A program made the translations under genes and the position numbers. DNA of 64,000 bases, from positions 1 through 64,000 of the forward strand of contig JBFWVJ010000001.1 in the NCBI GenBank assembly GCA_050246795.1. Reading direction: 5' to 3'. This stretch comes from JBFWVJ01 sp050246795 (GTDB taxonomy: Bacteria > Patescibacteriota > Gracilibacteria > JAUYGZ01). Every line of letters begins with the position of its first letter. Position 1 is the first letter of the stretch. Below are positions 57,975 through 64,000 of this stretch, piece after piece. Under the pieces are notes generated by a model, which did no database searches, had not been told where the DNA came from, and saw only the letters and a program-made list of their open reading frames with translations.

Positions 57975-58079
57975 GGTTCTAAGGGTTCTAAGGGTTCTAA
58001 GGGTTCTAAGGGTTCTAAGGGTTCTAAGGGTTCTAAGGGTTTTAAGGGGCTTAAGGGTCGTAACGAATGTAAGGAAAAT
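57972..58079 (+). repeat. 9-bp-period tract G, longest copy
   Basis: Twelve units in register: TAGGGTTCT, AAGGGTTCT x6, AAGGGTTTT, AAGGGGCTT, AAGGGTCGT, AACGAATGT, AAGGAAAAT. Runs of GGG every 9 bp could form a G-quadruplex. Confidence 0.96.
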
Positions 58080-58089
58080 TGAGCTGCAA

Positions 58090-58138
58090 CAATAAACGAT
58101 AAAGAATTTCTTTATCGTTTATTGTTTATTGTTTATTG
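58090..58138 (+). repeat. 17-bp palindrome plus TTTATTG repeat before pgk
   Basis: Arms CAATAAACGATAAAGAA (58090-58106) and the exact complement (58108-58124), then TTTATTG x3 (58118-58138). A hairpin here lies in the pgk leader, 25 bp before the start. Confidence 0.85.
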
Positions 58139-58162
58139 TTTGCCTGCTCTTTTTCTCGAATC

Positions 58163-59332
58163 ATGAAATTTCTCAAAGACCTCGATCTGAACAACAAACG
58201 CGTGCTCTATCGAGTCGACATCAATAGCTCCATCAAGAATGGCGCGATCGCTGATGACACGCGAATTCGAAGTATTCTTCCGACGCTGGAGCACATGATC
58301 CAGTCTGGTGCGCAACAGATCATTCTCCTCGCTCATCAGGGAAGAGATAAGGAACGAAAGCCTGAAACCGTGCTCGACCTTCATGCCAAACGGCTGGAAG
58401 AGCTCTTGGGACAGCCCGTCCTGAAACTGGACCGCTGTCGAGGGGTGTCCATTCCACCTGAAGCGAAAATCGTGATGCTGGAGAATGTTCGGCTGGATGA
58501 TGAAGACGCGGAGGAAGCTGGAAAGAGGGAGGCATTCGCAGCCGAGTTGGCGAAGCTTGGCGATGTGTATGTGAATGACGCTTTTGCAGCTTGCCATCGG
58601 GACCATGCGACCATCAGCTCTCTGCCAAAGATGATGCCGGAAAAAGCGGCTGGGTTGTTGCTGCAGAAAGAAATGGAGTCGCTTCGTCCGCTCTTGGAAG
58701 GGAAGGTGGAACATCCTTTCACTGTCATCGTGGCGGGGGCGAAGATTGATACCAAGATCGGGATCATTGAGCAGTTCATCGATTCCGCTGATCATTTCCT
58801 CGTCGGAGGGGGGATTGCCAACACTTTCCTGTATGCCGAAGGCTATGACGTGGGAGAATCCCTCTACGAAGCCGACAAGATGGAAGTAGCTCAGGAGATT
58901 GCATTGAAGCTGGACTCAAAGCCGCAGGGACTCGTGTTGCCAACCGATGTGATCTGCGCGGATGAAATATCAGAAGGTGCTGAAACGGTGGACGTTCCCG
59001 TTGAGGATGTCATGGGTGATATGAAGATCCTGGATATCGGCAAAAAATCAGCCGACCATTTTGCGAGCATCATCAAACAGTCGAAGACGGTGATCTGGAA
59101 TGGGCCTGTCGGACTCACTGAGTTTCCTCAGTTCCGCAACGGCTCAGAAGTGATTGCCAAGGCGATGATCGAGTCTGGAGCCACGACGATCGTAGGAGGA
59201 GGGGAGAGTGTGGGAGTCATCAACATGCTCGGAATTCCGCACGAGAAATTCACCCATGTGTCGACGGGAGGAGGGGCGATGCTGGAGTTTTTGGGGGGGG
59301 AGAACCTTCCGGGAATTGCTGCCTTGCAGTAA
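58163..59332 (+). CDS. pgk: Phosphoglycerate kinase
   Basis: 389 residues, normal length. It transfers phosphate from 1,3-bisphosphoglycerate to ADP in glycolysis. The ATG at 58163 (MKFLKDLDLNNKRVL) is chosen over the longer frame from 58136. YRVDINSS replaces the usual R-D-x-N sugar-phosphate site; VNDAFAACHRDHA, GGGIANTFLYAEGYDVG, NGPVGLTEF and GGGESVG (hinge and nucleotide site) are present. It stands alone; no gap or tpi neighbours. The leader carries the palindrome at 58090-58124. Confidence 0.95.
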   Translation: MKFLKDLDLNNKRVLYRVDINSSIKNGAIADDTRIRSILPTLEHMIQSGAQQIILLAHQGRDKERKPETVLDLHAKRLEELLGQPVLKLDRCRGVSIPPEAKIVMLENVRLDDEDAEEAGKREAFAAELAKLGDVYVNDAFAACHRDHATISSLPKMMPEKAAGLLLQKEMESLRPLLEGKVEHPFTVIVAGAKIDTKIGIIEQFIDSADHFLVGGGIANTFLYAEGYDVGESLYEADKMEVAQEIALKLDSKPQGLVLPTDVICADEISEGAETVDVPVEDVMGDMKILDIGKKSADHFASIIKQSKTVIWNGPVGLTEFPQFRNGSEVIAKAMIESGATTIVGGGESVGVINMLGIPHEKFTHVSTGGGAMLEFLGGENLPGIAALQ

Positions 59333-59339
59333 GACGGGT

Positions 59340-59370
59340 AGGCTCTTTAGGACTTGTAGGCTCTTTAGGA
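59340..59370 (+). repeat. 9-bp-period tract H-left, downstream arm of four-helix-bundle copy 2
   Basis: GGCTCTTTA, GGACTTGTA, GGCTCTTTA, GGAAAAACT. AGGACTTGTAGG (59349-59360) is a perfect inverted match to 59852-59863. Confidence 0.75.
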
Positions 59371-59742
59371 AAAACTTCGTGATTCCTCTAAAGCGGCAAT
59401 TAATTTCGCCAGTAGGAAGCCTGTCTTGTTGATCAGTTCTAGTAACTTTTTGTACTCTTCATCTGTCAGGTATTTCAATTCATAAGCAAGCTCACTAAAG
59501 GCATCTGTTTCTGCGTGCGACGATTTTGCTATGCAAAAAAAATTCAGACAATCTCTTCGTGTCCTTCTTTCATTCCCCTCAGCAATGTTTGCCATGATCG
59601 ATGAGGAGGCGCGCCTTAGTTGACTTGTCATGCCATATTTCTCATCAGGAGGAAATTTTTTGGTGAGTTCGTAGACCATCAAGGCTAGTTTCTTTGCCTC
59701 TTGCCAGGCAATTAATTTCCTAAAAGACCGTTCGTATTTCAT
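59365..59742 (-). CDS. Four-helix-bundle protein (S23/bIVP family), copy 2
   Basis: 125 residues from the ATG at 59742 (MKYERSFRKLIAWQE), chosen because it aligns with the start of copy 1; the frame continues to 59766. The hallmark TSQLRRASSSIMANIAEGNER (kept here in full order) and LINKTGFLLAKLI match copy 1 closely. Flanked by a 12-bp perfect inverted repeat of 9-mer units (59349-59360 and 59852-59863), the same arrangement as copy 1. Its role is unknown; the family is linked to rRNA intervening sequences and to Avd of retroelements. Confidence 0.92.
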   Translation of the reverse strand: MKYERSFRKLIAWQEAKKLALMVYELTKKFPPDEKYGMTSQLRRASSSIMANIAEGNERRTRRDCLNFFCIAKSSHAETDAFSELAYELKYLTDEEYKKLLELINKTGFLLAKLIAALEESRSFS

Positions 59743-59834
59743 AAGATTTCGGTTAGTTTTCATCATTGTACTAAGCCGTCATTAATTATTCGTGAACAAA
59801 AAAAAGAGATGCATTTGCATCCCTCCTCTTGTTC

Positions 59835-59864
59835 ATACGAGTCTTACTGTTCCTACAAGTCCTT
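59835..59864 (-). repeat. 9-bp-period tract H-right, upstream arm of copy 2
   Basis: Read on the minus strand: AAGGACTTGTA, GGAACAGTA, AGACTCGTA. CCTACAAGTCCT (59852-59863) is the inverted match of 59349-59360. Confidence 0.7.
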
Positions 59865-59867
59865 CTG

Positions 59868-60047
59868 CTAGTATCCTCCCTTGATTTCCTTCCCCTTGTG
59901 TTCGGTGTGCTTGCGGCAGTGAGGGCAGAATTTGGAACGATTGAAGGTTTTGATGGCTTCTTTCAACAAACGGATCACGTAGTTGTCGTTCTTTTTTTCG
60001 CATTCCTGGCAGCGGAGGGCAGTGTTGGTTCGTTTTCCTCGAGGCAT
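59868..60047 (-). CDS. rpmG: Ribosomal protein bL33
   Basis: 59 residues. It starts MPRGKRTNTALRCQECEKKN and has KFCPHCRKHTEHK near 39-51. The two CxxC pairs form the zinc ribbon of bL33, and the C-terminal CPxCxKHTxH string is diagnostic. It binds the 50S subunit near the E site. Start at 60047, stop TAG at 59868. It is separated from four-helix-bundle copy 2 by one of its repeat arms, and a CAATTTT heptamer tract lies just upstream. Confidence 0.9.
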   Translation of the reverse strand: MPRGKRTNTALRCQECEKKNDNYVIRLLKEAIKTFNRSKFCPHCRKHTEHKGKEIKGGY

Positions 60048-60057
60048 GGGGGAGGGG

Positions 60058-60091
60058 TAAAATTTTCAATTTCCAATTTTCAATTTTCAAT
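60058..60091 (+). repeat. CAATTTT heptamer tract
   Basis: TTTTCAATTTCCAATTTTCAA and further units between rpmG and thrS. It is the same sequence class as 34901 (inside ileS), 57224 and 23233-23265. Confidence 0.75.
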
Positions 60092-60163
60092 GGAGAAAAT
60101 GAAAATGGCGTAAAAAGCTTAGATATTGTAGGCGAAATGCGCTTCTTGTCAAAGAATTTTCTT

Positions 60164-61954
60164 CTAGAGATGCCGTTCTTTGACTTCTTTGGCGATTTTT
60201 TTTACGAAGGCATCCAATGCGTGGTCTTTCTGTTCGCCGGTTTTACGATCGCGGACGTTTACGGCATTGGCCTCGACTTCTTTGTCGCCGACGACGATCA
60301 TGTAGGGGATTTTGAGCTTCTCGGCTGTTCTGATGCGTTTCCCGAGGGTGTCGGTTGGTTCGGCGAGCTCGACGCGAATCTCCTTCTCCTGGAGCATTTC
60401 TACGACTTGTAGGGCATAGTCCCGATGGGCTTCGGACACCGGCAAGATGTGGACTTGGGTGGGGGCCAGCCAAGTGGGGAAATTCCCACCGAAGTGCTCG
60501 ATAAGGAATCCGATCAAACGTTCGTGGGTGGAAAGTGGCGCCCGGTGAATACAGAGCGGGGTTTTCTCTTTTCCATCCTGGTCGATGTAGGTGAGATTGA
60601 ATTTTTTGGGCACTGAAAAGTCGAGCTGGTTGGTGGCGAGGGTGAACTCACGACCAATGACCGACCAGATCTGGACGTCGATCTTTGGCCCGTAGAAGGC
60701 TGCTTCGTCTTCGACTTCGACGAAGGGGACGCCGGACTCTTCCATACACTCGCGCACCTGGGCTTCGGTTTGGATCCAGAGCTCCGGTTCGTCGACGTAT
60801 TTCTTGCCAAGGCCTTCTTTGCTGTGCTTGCTGAGGCGCATTTGGTACTTCTCGACGGCAAAAAGCTTGAAATAGTACTTGTACATCTCGATCACCGCCA
60901 AGAACTCCTGCTTGAACTGCTCAGGAGTGCAGTAGATATGGGCGTCGTTCATGTTCATGGAGCGAACGCGCATGAGTCCGAAGAGCGCTCCGCTGTCTTC
61001 GTAGCGATAGCAGGTCCCATATTCGGCCATTCTTAAAGGAAGCTCTTTATACGAGCGAGGCCTGACCCCAAAAATTAAGTGGTGATGGGGGCAGTTCATG
61101 GCTTTCAGGTAGTACTTTTCTTCGTCGAGCATCATCGGTGGAAACATCGATTGGGCGTAGTAGGGAAGGTGTCCTGAGGTGAGATAAAGGGCTTCTTTAG
61201 CCAGATGGGGGGTTTTCACGCGTTTGTAGCCTCCTCTTGCTTCGGTTTCTTTGGCGAGTTTTTCGATTTCCTCGATCATCACCGAACCATTGGGCATCCA
61301 GAGGGGGAGCCCTGGACCGACTCGGTCGTCGAAGGTGAAGAGTTCGAGCTCTTGGCCGAGCTTGCGGTGGTCGCGTTTTTTGGCTTCTTCCTGCATTTTT
61401 TCGAATTCTTGGAGTTCTTTGGCGGTCTCGAAAGAAATGCCGTAGATGCGCTGCATGGAAGCGTTTTTTTCGTCCGCTTGCCAGTAGGCAGAGGAAATCT
61501 GGGTGAGTTTGAAGGACTTCGGATCGATTTCGCGGGTGTTTTCGACATGGCCGCCTTCGCAGAGGTCGACGAAGACCGGGGTTTCTTTTTGAGAAATAAA
61601 GTTTTCGTAGAAGCTCACTGACTTGATGCCTTGTTGCTCGACGAATTTATTCACCAGGTCGATCTTGAAAGGCTGTTCGATTTTTTCCAGAAAAGCGATG
61701 GATTCTTTGATCGGTTCATCTCTTCGTACGAAGTTTTGCCCCTGAGAAACGTATTTCATCATGCGTTTTTCGAGCAAGGGAAGGTCTTCGGGAATGAGCG
61801 TTCGCGGCAGTTGGAAATCGTAGTAGAACCCGTCATCCGTCACCGGCCCCGTCCCGAGCTTCGCGTCGGGAAACATATCGAGGACCGCTTGGGCCAGCAT
61901 GTGGGCCAAGGAATGGCGGATATTGTAGAGATGGGAGCCTTTTTCGGGTTTCAT
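60164..61954 (-). CDS. thrS: Threonyl-tRNA synthetase lacking the TGS domain
   Basis: 596 residues. The chain starts directly at the editing domain (NIRHSLAHMLAQAV, His 14 and 18), so the N-terminal TGS domain of about 60 residues found in E. coli ThrRS is absent. The class II core has MNCPHHHLIF with a zinc Cys, ECGTCYRYE-like YGTCYRYEDSGALFGLMRVR (motif 2, given in part) and a motif 3 region with HRAPLSTHERLIGFLIEHFGG. The anticodon domain ends the chain. It charges tRNA-Thr and edits Ser-tRNA. The start overlaps no other gene; a 9-mer tract lies 7 bp upstream. Confidence 0.94.
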   Translation of the reverse strand: MKPEKGSHLYNIRHSLAHMLAQAVLDMFPDAKLGTGPVTDDGFYYDFQLPRTLIPEDLPLLEKRMMKYVSQGQNFVRRDEPIKESIAFLEKIEQPFKIDLVNKFVEQQGIKSVSFYENFISQKETPVFVDLCEGGHVENTREIDPKSFKLTQISSAYWQADEKNASMQRIYGISFETAKELQEFEKMQEEAKKRDHRKLGQELELFTFDDRVGPGLPLWMPNGSVMIEEIEKLAKETEARGGYKRVKTPHLAKEALYLTSGHLPYYAQSMFPPMMLDEEKYYLKAMNCPHHHLIFGVRPRSYKELPLRMAEYGTCYRYEDSGALFGLMRVRSMNMNDAHIYCTPEQFKQEFLAVIEMYKYYFKLFAVEKYQMRLSKHSKEGLGKKYVDEPELWIQTEAQVRECMEESGVPFVEVEDEAAFYGPKIDVQIWSVIGREFTLATNQLDFSVPKKFNLTYIDQDGKEKTPLCIHRAPLSTHERLIGFLIEHFGGNFPTWLAPTQVHILPVSEAHRDYALQVVEMLQEKEIRVELAEPTDTLGKRIRTAEKLKIPYMIVVGDKEVEANAVNVRDRKTGEQKDHALDAFVKKIAKEVKERHL

Positions 61955-61960
61955 TTGGGG

Positions 61961-62010
61961 AAGGGTGGTAAGGGTCTTAAGGGTCTTAAGGACCGTAAGG
62001 AGCTTAAGGA
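61961..62010 (+). repeat. 9-bp-period tract I upstream of thrS
   Basis: AAGGGTGGT, AAGGGTCTT x2, AAGGACCGT, AAGGAGCTT, AAGGATGAA. On the thrS transcript it lies in the leader. Confidence 0.9.
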
Positions 62011-62131
62011 TGAACTCATTTGTGGGAATATCCTAATATAGAATCCTTTTCTTCGCCAATTTCAAAAAAAATGTAACGAATTGAGGTTCGGATCCGTAAT
62101 AGAGGGTGTCGATATCATTTATTCATGGCCG

Positions 62132-62329
62132 ATGACCTACCATCAACAATTCGAGTCCCAGTTCAAGCGTGAAAGGAGATTGCTCTCCCTTCTGTTTGTG
62201 GTCCTCATGCTGGTGGTCGGCGGGATATACGCTCTCGACCACTCACAAGAGCTGACTTCAATGGCGGCTCAGGCGTACGAAAATCCTGCGGAGACCTTTT
62301 CTTCCGTCATACGAGGCATGGCTCCGTAA
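62132..62329 (+). CDS. Small single-pass membrane protein
   Basis: 65 residues from the ATG at 62132 (MTYHQQFESQFKRER); the frame is open to 62081. A basic N-terminus (FKRERR) precedes one membrane helix (about 17-36, LLSLLFVVLMLVVGGIYAL), giving a cytoplasmic N-terminus. The C-terminal 30 residues are polar. No family is recognised. A perfect intrinsic terminator follows. Confidence 0.6.
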   Translation: MTYHQQFESQFKRERRLLSLLFVVLMLVVGGIYALDHSQELTSMAAQAYENPAETFSSVIRGMAP

Positions 62330-62372
62330 GAATTCACGCCCACGCAATATGATGCCTTGCATATTCGCTAAG

Positions 62373-62394
62373 AACCCCGCTCCGCGGGGTTTTT
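62373..62394 (+). terminator. Intrinsic terminator
   Basis: AACCCCGC-TCC-GCGGGGTT then T's, almost the same as the ssb terminator. A second hairpin, GTGCCCGC/GCGGGCAC, follows near 62409-62431. Confidence 0.9.
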
Positions 62395-62457
62395 GGTGTG
62401 ATGAAATGTGTGCCCGCCGCCTCGCGGGCACGAATGCTGCGTGAGGACGGCGGGCTG

Positions 62458-62481
62458 GGCCTCAGACCGGAGTCTGAGGCC
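62458..62481 (-). terminator. Hairpin over the stop of the 97-residue orphan
   Basis: Perfect 10-bp stem GGCCTCAGAC/GTCTGAGGCC around CGGA; it covers the stop codon of the gene at 62462. Confidence 0.55.
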
Positions 62482-62755
62482 AGGGGGTGGTGATCACCCC
62501 ACCGTAGCTCGAGACTAGTGCGTCAAGCCAGACTTTAGCCAAGGCACTTTTCTCGAAACGGAGCTTCCTTTTTTCTCCTTCAGCTCGTATTTCAACTACC
62601 AATTGCGGTTTATTCCTTCCTGGCCAGACTTCGACCAGAACGCCACCATCATTCCCTCTCGTGAAGCAGATTCTCCCATCATTCTGAGGGGTGGCCCTAC
62701 TCCACAGAAACTTGTCGAGATCTGACACACAAACCATTGCCTCTGCTTTATCCAT
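62462..62755 (-). CDS. Small orphan protein
   Basis: 97 residues, soluble, mixed alpha/beta (VCVSDLDKFLWSRATPQNDGR, then GGVLVEVWPGRNKPQLVVEI). GAGGA lies 6 bp before the ATG, a moderate Shine-Dalgarno. The promoter at 62796-62823 and the hairpin over the stop make it a self-contained unit like the 49.3-51.7 kb island genes. Function unknown. Confidence 0.65.
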   Translation of the reverse strand: MDKAEAMVCVSDLDKFLWSRATPQNDGRICFTRGNDGGVLVEVWPGRNKPQLVVEIRAEGEKRKLRFEKSALAKVWLDALVSSYGGVITTPWPQTPV

Positions 62756-62795
62756 TATTTCCTCTTCATTCTAGTGGAACCAAAGAAGCCCCGGT

Positions 62796-62823
62796 ATTTT
62801 ATCCTTGATCTTGGCTTCATCAA
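62796..62823 (-). promoter_or_regulatory. Promoter of the 97-residue orphan
   Basis: Minus strand: TTGATG (62823-62818), 16-bp spacer, TAAAAT (62801-62796). Confidence 0.55.
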
Positions 62824-62845
62824 GCCACGTTGTCTCTTTGCTGTC

Positions 62846-64000
62846 CTAGCTCATCGACGACAAAATGGCTTTTAAAGCCGTATATTCATTCGAGAGGGGG
62901 TCTGGTTGCGTATCTGAGGCCTCGAGCCTTGGCCAATCTGAGAAGGACGATCCCGTGATTTCTTCAATCAATTCGCGGTATTTGTAGGGACTGCCGGTCA
63001 TGACGGCGATGCTGGTGGTTGGTTGCTGGTTGAGAGAGTCCTCGACAGCTGAGATGCTGACGGCTCCGTGGGGGTCGAGAGCGTAGTGATATTCTTTCCA
63101 GGCTTTGGCGATCGACGATCGGATGTCTTCATCTGTTTTTTTGGAACCGATGAGGTGCTCGCGGATTTTTTGAAGATCGTTGCCCAACCAGGAGGTGATC
63201 CGCTCCCAGTTGCTGGGGTTGCCGATGTCCATGGAGTTGGCGAGGGTGAGCAGGGAGGGGCGGGGGGTGAATTCACCCGTGGTGAGGTAGTGGGGCACGA
63301 TGTCGTTGATGTTCGTTGCCGCGATGATCTTTCCTATTGGCGCCCCCATCATTTTGGCCAGTAAGCAGGCGGCGAGGTTGCCGAAGTTGCCGGAGGGGAT
63401 GGAGAAAACAGTCGGCAGTTGGCTGTTGGCTGTTGGCAGCTGACGGCAAGCAGAGAGGTAGTACCAGCACTGAGGAATGAGTCGGCCGATATTGATCGAG
63501 TTGGCTGAGGTGAGGTGCGTGGATTTGAGATCCGGGTCCAGGAAGGCTTTTTTTACATTCGCCTGGCAGTCGTCGAAGGTGCCGTCGACCGCGAAGACAC
63601 GAACATTCCCTTGGAGTGACAGCATTTGGGATTCTTGGAAAGGGGAGACCTTCCCTTGCGGGTACAAAATGACCACCTGGATATACTCGAGGTCGGCGAA
63701 GGCTGAGGCAACAGCGACTCCCGTGTCTCCCGAGGTGGCCGCGAGGATGGTCAGTTTCTTTCCGGATTTTTTTGCGAAGTGATTCATCAATTGCGCGAGC
63801 ATACGAGCTCCGAAGTCTTTGAAGCTGAGGGTTGGACCGTGAAATAACTCCAAAGCAAAAAGAGCGCCCTTCAAATGCTTTATACGAGGTTCGAAGAAGT
63901 AGGCCTCGTCGATCATTCTCCTGAGTTCAGCGGAAGGAATTTCATCTCCGAACCATTTTTCGGAGAGCCTCCAGCAGAGATCGTTGTAGGAAAGCTCTTT
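62846..64000 (-). CDS. thrC: Threonine synthase (5' end outside window)
   Basis: At least 385 residues are in the window, and the frame stays open to base 64000. A PLP enzyme that converts O-phosphohomoserine to threonine. FHGPTLSFKDFGARM holds the PLP Lys; AATSGDTGVAVASAF is the phosphate loop, with SIPSGNFGNLAA downstream. An in-frame heptamer repeat (63418-63438) adds RQLPTANSQLPT just before the PSGNFGN loop, a conserved region. thrS lies 1 kb away, though no co-regulation is evident. Confidence 0.93.
   Translation of the reverse strand, partial: KELSYNDLCWRLSEKWFGDEIPSAELRRMIDEAYFFEPRIKHLKGALFALELFHGPTLSFKDFGARMLAQLMNHFAKKSGKKLTILAATSGDTGVAVASAFADLEYIQVVILYPQGKVSPFQESQMLSLQGNVRVFAVDGTFDDCQANVKKAFLDPDLKSTHLTSANSINIGRLIPQCWYYLSACRQLPTANSQLPTVFSIPSGNFGNLAACLLAKMMGAPIGKIIAATNINDIVPHYLTTGEFTPRPSLLTLANSMDIGNPSNWERITSWLGNDLQKIREHLIGSKKTDEDIRSSIAKAWKEYHYALDPHGAVSISAVEDSLNQQPTTSIAVMTGSPYKYRELIEEITGSSFSDWPRLEASDTQPDPLSNEYTALKAILSSMS
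63418..63438 (+). repeat. Heptamer repeat GTTGGCT inside thrC
   Basis: GTTGGCT x2 plus GTTGGCA. Read on the minus strand as a QLPTANS peptide repeat. Confidence 0.8.

Noticed and set aside
1..64000. Recoded UGA as in Gracilibacteria/Absconditabacteria
   Set aside because: TGA ends several clear genes (for example 8305-8307 and 13432-13434) and is not found inside conserved domains.

Overview
The window looks like part of a bacterial chromosome from the Candidate Phyla Radiation (Patescibacteria). A Peregrinibacteria-like lineage is my best guess, but this is inference. It rests on several things: DUF3048 and DUF4012 envelope proteins, giant lamin-tail and alpha-2-macroglobulin surface proteins, a long unusual isoleucyl-tRNA synthetase, many orphan proteins, and genes that mostly lack a Shine-Dalgarno sequence. 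TGA is used as a normal stop, so the UGA-recoding lineages are excluded. No rRNA, CRISPR array or intact prophage is visible.

Layout. 1-118: tail of an IS5-type transposase. 0.3-9.4 kb: serS, SGNH hydrolase, TPR protein, rplY, DUF3048 and DUF4012 proteins, a four-helix-bundle protein and ssb. 9.6-11.0 kb: a 0.5-kb non-coding region with clustered TTTTGTCG motifs, followed by an HTH/coiled-coil/membrane protein. 11.1-16.2 kb: an amide-ligase neighbourhood with an ATP-grasp/DUF1704 fusion, a possible Fe(II)/2-oxoglutarate oxygenase, an unknown protein and a RimK-like ligase. 16.2-20.7 kb: DHH phosphoesterase, small orphans, purE. 20.9-30.7 kb (minus): a pbpC plus alpha-2-macroglobulin envelope-defence pair and a membrane thioredoxin-like protein. 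32.3-36.7 kb: ileS carrying two inserted histidine-phosphatase domains. 37.0-41.4 kb (minus): an operon of secreted or surface proteins. 41.6-44.3 kb: rlmD, tRNA-His, lepB, yidD. 44.4-49.1 kb: a 1579-residue lamin-tail/SNase surface protein. 49.3-51.7 kb: an island of four small orphan genes, each with its own promoter, Shine-Dalgarno and GC-rich terminator. 51.7-64 kb: L,D-transpeptidase, purN, phosphoribosyltransferase, orphans, tRNA-Arg, pgk, a second four-helix-bundle protein, rpmG, thrS and thrC (cut by the window edge).

The most unusual theme is repeats. A 9-bp-period family (consensus roughly AAGGGNNNT, last unit usually AAGGATTTT) recurs at about ten loci. At four of them two tracts face each other. 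Two of these inverted pairs enclose a four-helix-bundle (S23/bIVP-type) gene, one stands alone and one lies in frame inside pbpC. This looks like a mobile unit plus its non-autonomous derivatives. Separate families of 7-bp tandem repeats and perfect palindromes also sit both between genes and in frame inside conserved enzymes (ileS, pbpC, thrC, the alpha-2-macroglobulin gene, the SNase domain).

Housekeeping, purine (purE, purN), cell-wall (pbpC, L,D-transpeptidase) and secretion (lepB, yidD) genes are scattered and mostly single-promoter units. Promoters of the TTGACA-16/17-TATAAT type with short leaders are readable for many of them.
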